Shown here piece by piece: positions 24,389-37,000 of a DNA stretch of 64,000 bases; positions within the stretch are counted from its first letter, which is position 1; the number at the start of each line of letters is the position of its first letter. Both the position numbers and the translations under genes were made by a program. This DNA comes from Toxotes chatareus (Eukaryota; Chordata; Actinopteri; Toxotidae): positions 15,314,366 through 15,378,365 of the forward strand of contig CM028886.1 in assembly GCA_016801885.1 (NCBI GenBank), read 5' to 3'. The notes beneath the pieces are model-generated. The model saw only the letters and a program-made list of their open reading frames with translations. It was not told where the DNA came from and did not search any database.

Positions 24389-26668
24389 GTAGGAAAAATG
24401 CACACAAACACTGTTTCCAGGAGTGGAGGCCATATACAAATGCCGAGTGAATTGCGCTGAGTGGTACTGTGCTTAAAGTCCTCCAGTCAGTTGCCATAGT
24501 GATGTTTGGAGGTAGGAAAATCAGCCGTTGGTTCTGTCTCTAACACCCGCTCCATAGATCAGAAAGCCAAAAATATGAGTCTGGTGACCGTCCATGTCCA
24601 GTTGGATCTGAATGTGAAGTGTGTCCCCTCATGCAGAGTTTATGCGCAACCGCTTAACGGCAAAATCCCCCTTTTGAAGCAATACCCAGACAGACACTGG
24701 CCTGGTGGTCTGCTTGCCCACCAAGTGAGAGTAAAGATGCCAAATCCATCTATCCCTCCCTGGTGAATCATTCACAGTGGTGCTTTGTATAAACTCTAGG
24801 TGACTGTGACTACTGATATTACGTAATGAATGACCCACACTGTCTCTTCACTTGTGTCTGCGTGGTTGCCTTTTAATTTGACAAGACCGTCTGGTTTTCT
24901 GTCTGTTTGTTATTGAAACCAAGATGTTCTTTCATTCGGCAATATTAATGTCCTCATATATAAATGTCTAATATTTCGACCTGTTATTCTCTGAAATGTG
25001 AGAGAGAAAAGGAATGCATTCATTTTCTTTACTGAGAGTGTGCTTGGATAGAAACTGTCCTCTATCTGTTGATTTCTTTACCACAACTGTGAGTTCAGCT
25101 GTGAATCTTTGGCTGTAGAGGAATTGATCATTTGTAAAGTAGTTTTCTGCGTGTGTTTGTGAAATCAGGATGTGGCTGGTAATTTGAGTGACACTTGTGA
25201 TATGTCACTTTCTGTGACATTTGTACCACATCTTTGTATCCTAATGTGCACACAAAGACAGAATCTCATTACTCGGTGGTAGGATGCTTATTATTTAAGT
25301 TAACTTCCTTTAGGTCGGCCTGTTATTCGGTTTTGGTTGGATGATCATTTATCATAGGGCACTAAAAGAAAGTGGAGGCTCAGAGATATTCAGGAAGTTA
25401 CAGTTATTGAGTCTGGTTTAAATAAGTCCAGCCTCCAATGAACTGCATACTGCATACTACATATCATCATTTTTATGGACTATAACCCTTATATCTTATT
25501 TGCACTATATAATTTTACTCTATAATGCTATGTGTGCACTTAGCATAGTTGCTGAAGAAGCAATAGACGGACACACACACACCACACACCACACACACAA
25601 ACACACACATGAAAAGAGAGAAAGCATCACTGAGCAATTAACCATGTTATAAAACTTATTTATAGACACTTTGCATCTGCGGATATAATAATAAATTAGC
25701 AAATAGGTGGAGATAAAAACACATCGATAGTAAATCAGAACAAATTTCATAGTGGGTGCAACTTTAAAGTGCCCTTTTCACAATGTATTAACCTACGTAT
25801 TGAGCTGTGGAAATGTATTGGATTCACAACAAATAATGTGAGATTGTCATGCCTACAGTATATTGTGTTTCTGCAGTTATACAACAAATGGTGTTTAGAT
25901 TCTTCATATCATAATACTGTACTGTTGCTATGAACTATGCCACCTTTACAGAAAGCATTAAAACGTGATCTGAAATGCTATAAAAACCAAAATGATATTT
26001 TTATGAATCAGCAAACTGAGCCCTGCTGTTTTACCAGAGATGGGAATTTCAGTAGATTTGTTTTCAGCTTCCACGGACTGATTGTGTGGTTCAGTTGTGG
26101 CAATTAAAATGAGGTGGTGCAGTAAAATCTCTGCATCATAAATTGTGCGGTGACTTTTATTTTTGTGTGTCTGAAAAAAAAAACAAATCCACTTTTGATT
26201 TGTGCTGTCTCCAGCCATAGAGATCAACATGATGTGTTAGAGCAGAATTGAAGCTGTTATTGTTCTGGTAAAATTCACAGCTGTGCCTCTGGTCCAACAC
26301 ATCTGGTTACAAAATCACCAAAAATCTTTCATGTGAGCTCACGCGGTGAACCTGCCTGCAGTGCACTTGATTGCAGAACCGAAACTTAAACTACTACTGA
26401 AGCCAAACTGTAACTTTATAAAGGTAAAAATGAATGACAAACTAAAGTAACTCCCTCTGTCTCACACTCACACAGACAGACACACACTCAGATGTTTAGA
26501 TCTTTGATGTTCTTCTCCTTTGTTTCTCTCTTGCTCTGCTCCTCCTCTCCTTCCTGTCAGTAGGTAGATTTATAAAGCTTGATTTCCTTCAGTCCGCTGT
26601 TATCAGAGACACTCACCATCCACTGCGGCAGAGGTGACCTTGATTGGTGTTCTGCCTTGTACCTGTTG

Positions 26669-26960
26669 GGGATTATAATAATGTCCTGCTGTGCATCAAT
26701 AGAATCGGTGAATGTGCTGTGTGTGTGTGTTAGTGCCTGTGTGTGCGTCTTTGTGTACTGTAGTGACGATGATAATGTCTCACAGCGGGTCAATAGAACC
26801 TGCTCTTGTATTGTAACATGTGACAGCTTCTCTCTCTCATGCACTGTGTGTATTTATGCTCTACAGTGATAATACCATAATGTCCCACAGTGCTCCAAAG
26901 ACATGGTGCTGTATGAAGTCTCCCTCTGTGTGTGTGTGTGTCCGTGTGTTTGTGTATTAG
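26669..26960. repeat. Degenerate tandem repeat, period about 98 bp, about 3 units
   Basis: The phrase ATAATGTC(C/T)..CA(C)AG.. followed by TCAATAGAA starts at about 26676, 26773 and, more diverged, 26878. TG-rich segments and a CTGTAGTGA/CTACAGTGA phrase between them also align. The units are clearly unequal in age and length. Confidence 0.55.
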
Positions 26961-27074
26961 CAATACTAACCCACCGCTTTGTTCCAGAGTAGTAATCAGC
27001 TTGCTTTTATGTCAGGGTGGATTGTTTACAAAACCTTTCATTAACAGCTGGCTCATGCTCTCATCTGTTCTCTG

Positions 27075-27139
<65 letters not shown>
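27075..27139. repeat. (TG)n microsatellite
   Basis: About 32 TG units in intron 5. Confidence 0.95.
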
Positions 27140-27141
<2 letters not shown>

Positions 27142-29849
27142 TGTATGTTTGTATTAGGTATCAGACAAGTCAGTTATCTTTTTTGCATTCTTGCCAGCTG
27201 TGTGCGCATAACCTTTTATATGTTTTTTTTTTATATGTCACTCTCAAGCAGTTTTAATATAATTACAAATTAGTTTCAATAAATTTCAAATAAAAACTGA
27301 TAGTAAAAACTGCAATAATATGAATTTCCCTGCATGAACTACTTCCAACATTGTTTTGCTTCTCACTTTGGTTTGCCAAGGTCACAAAAAAAAAAAAAAA
27401 AAAGCTGAATAAAGAGAAAGGATATGCAGCAGAGTTAAGCTTGTTATCTTTGCCTGCCTATATCAAAAGCACCCTGGCCAGCGTGTGTGTGTGTGTATGT
27501 GTGTCTGTGGGTGTGCCTCGGTGTTTGTGAGCATATTAGTGAGGTGGATTGAAGTTGGACAGATGTGTTTTAAAGTAGAGGGGAGAGGGCCATTAGCTAA
27601 AGGAAGTGTCACGAAACTTCCTCCACTCTCAGTAAAATAACTACCTTAGCCACCCACTTTTGTTCTGAAGATACTCCACAAATTACTTAACCGTATCTTT
27701 CAGAGCATAACCACAAGCTGCTGTGAACTAAACACAGGCTGTTCATTTCAGGGGCTTTAAATGAAACAAATTTTCTGTCTGCTCTTGGGGTGTCATTGAC
27801 TTAGACTGGCTCTGAGCAAACAGGAAAGGCTTTAATGGGATCTTTTACCTTGGTTTGTAGTTTGGAGTCTGTCCAGGTTTCCCCATATTGATGTCAGTCA
27901 TTTCCAGGTCTGTACCCTGAAAGTCAATGATTCGAACCATCGGTCAGGGACTCCCGAGTCAAATCTCAGTTAAGAGAGACGAAGCATTTTTTTTTTACAG
28001 CCTCTAAATCAATCAGTGATCTGTGCGCCGGATTCAGCTGCTCACTGCTGGAAGATGTGAAGAGAATTCCTTTTCCCCTCGAATATCAGTTTCTCAGTCT
28101 GATATGTCTGCAGAGAAAAGCAGGATAAATACCTTTGCATGCTGTAATAATTTAAAAACCTAGACTACTGCGCAGGCTAGAAATAACACTCAAATTATAA
28201 AAGAAAAAAATGGCATTCTGATCTGAAAGTGGTCCGGTTTACTGTGATGCAACCGGGACATCCCTACAGCTTGCAGATTTACTGCTCAATCAGATTTTTC
28301 TTTCTGATCTTTGAGCCTTCGTCATTTGCTGCCGTTAAATGAGGTGATATACTGGTATTATCCTGTCAAATCAGGGAAGTTATTTTCTCATGCACTCTTT
28401 GTTAATGGGTAGCATCAGAGAAGCATAATTACTGTCGACTTATCCCCCTCTAGCCAACTTCCAGTAATTACCCTGAATACACAGGACACCTACTATCTTT
28501 CTTTTTGCAACTGATAATTGAAAACTTAACTACAACAACATGTGTGGAGCGTTTTTCTTTACACTTTTCAAAGAGAAGAGATTTTTTTTTTCTTTGAACA
28601 TGAAAAGAGGTGGGAGAGACACACATACACCCACACACTGGGTAAGTCATAAAGTAACAGAGACAAAGGCAGTGAGAAAATATCGGTTTCCCTTGTGAAA
28701 ATGTGTGTATATGTGTGAATCATTCATAAATCTATAATGATGTCTCAGCAGGTTAGTGAGTGAAAAAGAGAAGTTGCTTCATTGAGAGCACTGAAGTGTG
28801 TGTGCGGTTAGATTACTGTACCGTAGTCATAAATATTTACCATTTGTGAACTATTTCTTGCTCATGAGACCAGTGTACTTTGAAAGTTCTGGCTGTGGAA
28901 GTACAGGACAGAACTACCACAACTCATCTAAGTGGTCTCTTTTCTCTTCATCCACCTCATCCCTAATAGAAACAAATCCCTAAAGTTTAGATTCACATTT
29001 ATCTTACAAATATTCATTTCTCAAAGAAAAGTTTAATTTGTAGAAATTGTTGTAAATCTGTTTGTGATAGCATTTGAGCAGCTTTATTCTAAAATGGAAA
29101 AGAAAAGGCAGGTACAACAGAGGCAGGCCCTCATAACCGCTGAATTATGAGAAAATAAAGATGATAACAATTGAAAAACATTTTCAGGCCCTTGTCTTCT
29201 GGAGAGCCAAGCTAAGTTCGTCATACATTCACTTCCCATTTGTTTCTGTCAGTTTCAATTCTGCCAACAAAAAAACTCTCTCTGGGCTCTTTAATCAGCT
29301 GGCTGCATTATAAAAATGGCAGGTCCAGTACTTGACATTTGCACTTTATTCTCCCTGTCCAAAGTGTCAAAACATCAAAATCTACTCACTCTATTTACTC
29401 TTCCCCATAACGCCCCCCCGCTTTTTTTTTTTTTTTTTTTTTGACTGAGACAAGGAGACAGAGCAAATACTGTGTAATACTATTACGCTCTGGGACCAGA
29501 TGACATCAGTTCGGGAGGTTGCCATCTTTGTTCACTTGATTCAGTGGATCCATCATGGTCAACTGCCAACAGAAAGCAATCCCAGAATGCTTTCAACAGC
29601 ACTTTCATCATAGTCACATTGATATCTATATACTATTGTTATTACAATAGTATTGTGTTGTTGTTGTTGTTTTTTTTTTTTTTTTTAAACCTGCACTACA
29701 ATCCATAGAGCAATGCCAGTCAATGGATATCAATGCCTGTCTGTCGGTTGGTGGGTCTACCATTTTGCTTCAAGCAAGTCTCAAATAAATCTGTGATAGA
29801 CTAATATAATGCCCGTTTAAAACGTTAGGAAACGTAAAGTCTGTAACAT

Positions 29850-30065
29850 GTAACATGTAGAAGAGCGATGTTTGAAGCTTCCTCTGGAACCTCTCATCCA
29901 AAAAACTTCACAGTCAGTCCTGCACTTTGGGCCCTCAGCAATACACCTGCAAAGTTTGAAGTCAATCAGATGACCGGTTGTCAAGAAAATCAAAATACAG
30001 ACAGACATCAATGAGGATAAATCCTCTGGGGACTTTAGTGATCTTCCTGCAGAAAATGGCCTCAT
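29850..30065. mobile_element. Possible old retroelement 3' tail
   Basis: Phrases such as 'GCAAAGTTTGAAGTCAATCA' with 'AAATACAGACAGACATCAA', and 'AATCCTCTGGGGACTTTAG', resemble tails of fish non-LTR element families. The similarity is from memory of the phrase style, not an alignment. No coding remains are seen. Confidence 0.3.
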
Positions 30066-33000
30066 CAGAAAAACTACAACATGGAAAACTGACCTGTCGT
30101 GGCCGTGCAGACAGTGATTTTTCTTCTTCTTGTTAGAGTTGGTTTCTTTTAACTATAATCATGATTACTCCTGAACCTTAACAAAGAATCTTTAACTATA
30201 GCTGCCTATGTTATCCCTCTCTTTTTCTCTGCAGTTCCTCACTAAAAAGTGTCCAATAAAAGCAACATTTGGCAAATTTTCTTTTGTCCTGGCCATAATA
30301 ATGTAAAAAAACTTAGATTTTAGTTCCATTATCTACTGTATTTACAGTTAGCCATTGTTGCTGGTTTCACCCACGATTCATTCATTCAAAGTTAGCAAGG
30401 AATTATGCAGCCAATAACAATAAATATCTGAGTTTCGCTTATCAAAGCAAGAACAAATCCATTAGTGGTCCCCTGTGCAAAAGAGTAATATATTTTCATT
30501 GGAAATTGGCCCTAAACAATGTTTCCTCAAAAATAATAGCCACTATTTAGACAGCTGCGTAATCTTAGATCAGAGGACATCTGTGCATGTGTATGTGTGT
30601 GTACTGAAGGTGTGTCCATGACTGTATTTGTTACAAATATGGGTCAGTAGCCTCCAGTAGTAAAACAGATGGTTGTCGCCTTGCAGACCATAAAAATTTA
30701 ACAGATACTGTAACTCAGCACTGGCTTCCCCTAGTCAAAGCTTAATGCTGCGTTTTTTGGATGGACCACAGAGGAAAAAAAAAAAGTTTATAACAACAGT
30801 GAATTCCAGTGGAACATCTGAATTTTTAAACAAACTATATTTACCAGCTGCAACAACGAGGCTGGTGTTGTTTTCACCTTGTGAGTCTGTGTCATCGTCA
30901 CACCTGCTGTAGTGGGAACCACTACAGAGGGAGTTTTAAGTACTTTGTCTGTGGACAGATTTTGCGACTACTATATTGTCACAACCATGCAACATACAAT
31001 CACAAAACTTTACAGGTGTGTAGTTGAGATCAAAATGAAGGCTGAGTTGGAAGGTGGGTGTGATCTGGCCCTTGGGTACTGAGTACTCATGTAATAATGA
31101 AGTAATTACTACTGCATACTCTGCATACTCATGGGTTGGAACATCTAAATGCTGAGGGGCGTCTCACCTGGAGTGAGCCCATCGCAAGATGGGCTATACT
31201 TCAGCATATTTAGGCAAGTACATGAAGGTTAATGAAATACTAAAACAGTGTAAATGTTAATGCAACAAAGGTACGGATACATTTCAGGACTCTTCAGTTA
31301 CTAACTGGATAGACTTTGATATCAATACCAATCTGCTGGTTGACTAAATAATAAATGGTCGACTTGCTTTGTTTTAGCTTTCATACGTTGAGCAATCAGA
31401 GTGCCATGCCGACAGCGTATACACACACAAGTGGAAATCACTGAGCAGTAAAGGACAAAAGCCTCTCCCTTCCTCCATGCTTTGGTGCCTTTTTCAATGC
31501 ATATTACCTAATAGGATGTGAGTGGAGAGCTGCCTTTCTCGCTCCCTGACTGAAGCTTGAAACCAGCACACACACAAGCAGACACACACAGACTGAACCC
31601 AAGGGACAGACGTAGTTAAAGTTGAACTGGAGGCCAATGAGATTCTGTTGACATTCACCACTCTGATGGTGAGAGACTATTCATCACATCTGCAGAGGGT
31701 AACAAATACACACCTGGAAAGCAAGGTTTCTGTATTTATAGCCAACTTTAACTCCTAACATTATAATTTATTTCAGCTCTAGCGCTCTCTAGCAAGGTGT
31801 GTGCACGTGTGCGTTCAACTCTCTATATTTATCATTTTGTTAATTCCCAGCTTTAACACTCATTTAGTCTAAATCTCTCTATCTCTGTGTGCCTGTGCAC
31901 TATGTGTTCATATCTGTATGAGAGCCTGTGTGTCTTCCTTTATTTATTGCCTTATTAATCTTCAGAATTATCAGTTACAGACTCCCTCTGTCTTTGTGCA
32001 TTTTGGCCCGCATTTAATTTAATTTAATTTCTAGCCCAGTCAGTGTGAGGCTCAGTGGCTACACATGATGTCAAAGGTTTGTGGCCAGAGAGATGTGTCA
32101 CTAGGCTGACAAACAGCCAAAGAGACTGAGTGAGGAGGCCAAAACCCATACCACAAAAGAAAGGAGACAAACAGTGAATGCATGCAGCCCAGGCAACTGA
32201 CTGGTGAGTTATCAGTTCCTTTGAGTGCCTCTTAACATTACATCAGTTCTTTCCATTTGAGAGCAAAAAGAGTCAGATATGTATATCATAGCTAAAAGCA
32301 TGAAAGGCTCTGAGAAATTTAAAATCAATGTTGTGGATGTGATGATTCACAGATGATGTGAAAATGCACAGTTTGACTATGAGCTGCTCTGTAGCATGAA
32401 GGGCAAAGAAAGGAGAGCGTGAAAGGAAAGTGTTTAAAGAGAAAATATTAAAATAAACCAAATTGAAAAGTGAGGTGAGGTGACAAAGAGCGAACTCAGG
32501 TAAATGTCCTCCAGAAACGCACACTTTGTCTCCATTTGCCTCGTCTCACTAAATGCTTTTTCCTTCATCGCAAGTTGCGTTTCAAATTTTGTTTTGGACA
32601 TTGGCCAGCTACTGAATTATTCCTGCTCAGAGGAACTAAAGAAATATCATCCTCACACACGTTGGGTGTGTTGTGCAGAGACTTAAGAGCAGATCAGCCA
32701 TTGCTTACTTGGACGTGTGTGTGTGTGTGTGTGGTCTCTGCAGTAGCCAGACTTCTGTCCTTGTCCTCGATTAAGAGGGGTTCATGGCTGGGTTGAGCTA
32801 ATTGTATGACAGTAGTTAACAAGTGCATGAGTGTGTGGATGTGCTAATGGCATCACGGTCATTAGAAACAAGGATTCCTTAAGTGTAGAGGTCAATTAGA
32901 ATAATTAGTGCCCACTTCCTCCCTGATTTTCCCCTGCTGTAGTTTCTGTTCCCTAACTCTTCATGGTCACAAAGACATGTTATACAAACTGTATATTCTG

Positions 33001-36000
33001 TGGCTGTGGTATGACTATACTATATGCTATGCCTCTTCAGCCTTACCCCATTTTCTGCGAAAACAAGTCTGCTGCAGGTGTAGTTCATCCAATAAAATAG
33101 TTGAAAATGTGTTTGAAAGAAGGCATAAACCACTGTGCATGCAACAACAACTACAAAGGGGTAAGATTATTGCAGTGGAAACTGCTTGAAGAAATGCAAT
33201 ACATAGCTTGACAACTGATGTGAGTCATTAGAAGTGACATTTATTCAATTTGAACTAAAACACACCTTGAGCATCTTTCTGTTTTTCATAATTTACTCAT
33301 TTTCCTCCCCTGCTGTCCTGCTGTTTATTTACCATATTCTGTTTTTTTTAAAGTCTGCACTACCTCTTGCTTTATATGGCACATTTATTGCTCTTTGCCG
33401 CCTATATACTTCCCTCGTTCCCTCTTTATGCTGTGTTCCCCTCTTTCTAGCTCTCATCTTTGTTTTACTGCCTGACCTTTCTTTACCTCCTTGTCCTCTT
33501 TCCCCCCTCTCCTCTCTTTCATTTTTCTTATGATTCACTCCTCTTTTTTCTTCCCTCTTCCGCCTTTTGTGATCCCCCTGGTTTAAACATTGTGGTTGAC
33601 GAAACGCATCAGCCCTTGAACTTTATTTTGAAATGACACCAGATTCTCTTTTAGGTTGGTAAAATTAACCACATCCTTCTATGTTTTTTTTTTTAGCAAG
33701 GCTCATTCTTTGAGGCTTCTGGTTAAAAAAAACAACAAAAAAACCCCCAACTCTTCTATTTCATCATTTGTGGAATATAGGCATGTCATTGCTCTGTTTT
33801 TGCATAAATTTCTATGATTTTCCAGTGGCTCATAATAACTAGTTTAGCTGCAGTAAAACCTCCTCACACTATGTCCTGGCTTATTTTCCACCACAGAAGT
33901 GCTTACAGTTACCTTCCCTTGATCTGGTGAATGTATACATCTGTCAAATAAATACTGGCTTGTGCTTGACTATGACCGACTAAAAGACAGGAACAGAGGA
34001 GTGGAGAAGTAGAAGGGTGGTTGGGGGGGCTGGCATGCAAACTCTCCCTCCTGCAGAATTAATAATTAAGCCAGTATTGTACTAAATAGTGACAAAAAAA
34101 GCGTAGTTTAAGAGCCACACCTGTCTCTTAAGTTCGTACCATGTGCGCATGGAGCTAAAAAATAACCAGATATGATAAGAGGGGTTCAGCTTAGGAAATA
34201 GAAACCCACACAGTTCAACAAGTTTGTGTGTGAGTATGTGTGTGTCTGTACCAGACAGAGATTAGAGGAAGACAAACAGAAAGAAAAGAGCAAGGCAAGG
34301 CAAACAGAGAAAGGTGGAGTTGAGCAGGAGCAGAGAGCAGCAGTGTATAGGCCGTGTGTTGCTTTTAGCATACACATAGCGTTTGTTCTGTCAGAACGCC
34401 TGTGTACTCACTGATGCGGACTAGAACAAGGCAGTGGATTAAAGATCAGGAGGCCAAGCAGAGAAAGGTCTCGGATTACACCTTAAAACTCACTGGATCA
34501 CACATACACATCTCTTTCTCTCTCTCTCTTTCACACACACTTATACACACACACTCACGTACTGTAGGCCCACAGGACTCACAGATGAATATGAATGTTT
34601 GTGCCTGGCTGAGTTTGTCTGAGTCGCTCTCAGGGCCACTGAGCAAACGACAGGTGTATCAATCTGCTGCCTGTCTCCTGATTGAATAAACAAGCCAATA
34701 AAACAAAGAAAATCTAGTTTTTGAGCTCTTGTGTACCACTAGTGGTTTTTTTGGGGGGGGAGAAACAACCTGGGAGGCTGAAACAGCTCTCTGAATCTAA
34801 CCTTCTTAAGTTACGATATTGAGATGGTTGCTAGTATTTTTTTTTTTAACATACCTTTTTTTATTTCTGAGAAGAAAAAATGGATTCCTTGCAGTATATA
34901 GCAGTCAGATATTTGCTTTACTGGGTGTGTTTTTTTTTATTATTTCATGATATTTTTTTTTTTATTTTAAGAACCAATAAACAACTGAACTGAAGTTACA
35001 TTCATGCCATGGAGTTTTAGATGGTTTGGATCCATGTTGACTTAACGGTTGAGCATTAAAGTTCATTCTTGGCTTCATTCAAAACAAGTAGCTACTTAAA
35101 GGACATTTGGAGTTTTGGATCACATGACATGACCTCTGTCATCAATGATGACAGATTAATTATAATCGTCACATGAGGTCAATGTTCATTTTAGGAAAAG
35201 CACTGAATTTTTTTTTTTAATTATACTGCAAATAATATATAAAATTAATTCCATTTATCTGCTTCAGTCTCCAGGTCCTGGTATTGTGCATGTGGGCTCA
35301 GTGTTACTTCCTCATGTCTTACTGGGACACTTGAATAGAACGAAGTTGTCATTAACCTTATTTTAAAAAATTGTGCTTTTCCTAGTATGACAAGTTTATA
35401 TGTGTGCTGTGAAAAAAGTCTGTTCCTTGTAATTCTTAACTAAACGCTCTTTGCATCTACAGGTGATGAACCAATTAGAAGTACATTATTTTCTTGGAAG
35501 TGAGACTAGTGGAATTGTAATATAAAATGACAATAAATGTCTCTTCTTCAGCACATATGGTTCAACAGGTGCACGCTAAGTTATGATATGGAACTGCAGG
35601 GATGGTTTTTCACTTCATTATGGCTTCATTGTAGCTGTCTCTTTAAATGTGATCCACATTTTCATCTCAGTTTGGCACAGCACTTAGCAAGCACACCTAC
35701 ACATGAGCTGATGAGGTGGAAGGGAACAGACAGTATTGAGTTAAAGTGGACATTTTCTCCACAAAATACAGGAAAATTGCTCATATGGCTCTACATGATA
35801 AACAGCAGGCAGGGGAAATGGATCTTATAACTATTCATCCTGAAATGAGGAAACTTCTTGCAGGGGTGATGATAAAAGAGACAGTTCACCCACTGTATGA
35901 TATTATTTCCATTTTCATAATTTCACTGAAGTTTATTTCTCATTCTGAGTGGAGTAATACATTAAAAATCAAACATATCAGCTTGTGTTAAACTATTTGG

Positions 36001-36885
36001 GAATAAGTGTCCAATTATGTTTGTAACAAATTAGCCTTATCTTGGAAGTGCTCCTCTAAAAGTAGGTTCGCCCAGGAATCAGACTTTGGTTTTGGAGAGT
36101 AAAAGAAATATGCTCCACTAATGTGGGGATTGTCGCTGCTACTATCCATCTATCTGCATGCCTGTCAATGTCCTCAATGTTAATTCCAGACACTGAAACA
36201 CAATCACACTTAACTAGAGAGAGATTGAAACGACAGTACAGTCTGTCTGATCCCTGGCTAAATCGAGGTCAGCAATAAATCAAGGCCGGCTGGGAGGAAC
36301 CGCTGTTAATGAGAACAGAGAGAGACAAAGAGAGCAAGGAGGGAGGGAGGAGGGAAAGTTTTCTAAGCAAGGTAAATGTGCGTGTGTTTGAACATGTGTT
36401 GTGTGAGTCTCTCTATGTATTTATTTGTCCGCTGTGCATACATTATTCTCCCAGCTATATCCATATGTCTGAGAGAGAGTGTGTGCTCCTTCCTGGGAAT
36501 TGGAGATTACAGAGCAATCTGCTTTGTTTTAATTAAACTGATGTGCTTTGTGGATAACATGTAGCCTATACGTGTATGTTTTTAAAGCGCTTTATTTGTG
36601 TTTGTGTACTGCTACAACTGTTAGTACTACAGCACTAACTGCTACTAACTCTACTGTGTTTGTCTATATCATCTGTCTCTTCCAGTTTTCACTGTCTGTC
36701 ACTGCCTGTCTGTGTCTGCTTTGCAGCCAACAGTGGCTTCCATTGTTGCACTCACATTTTTAATACCCACGTCACTCCACTCCCACACAAGTTAATTCAA
36801 TTGTCTGGGAGCCACATACTTTTTTTCCCATAGCTCTGCAGACTGTCCTGTGGGCTGTGAGTTGTAAAATGTGGTTTACAGTCTG

Positions 36886-37000
36886 TCTAATCACGTGCTC
36901 GCATGCCAATTATGGCTGGTGCTTGTCCAATTATGTGCTCGCATGTAAATGGGTTCAGTGATGGCAGCGTCGTTTTCTAATCGTGTGCCTCTATGCAAAT
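36886..37000. repeat. Three-copy ~25 bp repeat with octamer-like ends
   Basis: Copies start at 36886, 36926 and 36976. Each begins TC(T/C)AAT followed by CACGTG-, TATGTG- or CGTGTG-like bases and ends at ATGCCAAT, ATGTAAAT and ATGCAAAT. The last is a perfect POU octamer (36993-37000) and the first contains an E-box CACGTG (36892-36897). Confidence 0.75.

Noticed and set aside
27915..27960. tRNA or SINE B-box-like sequence (GGTTCGAATC on the reverse strand)
   Set aside because: No A box at the right distance, and no cloverleaf or acceptor stem can be drawn.
29630..29653. 10-bp inverted repeat ATACTATTGT / ACAATAGTAT
   Set aside because: AT-rich and short; expected by chance in a window of this size.
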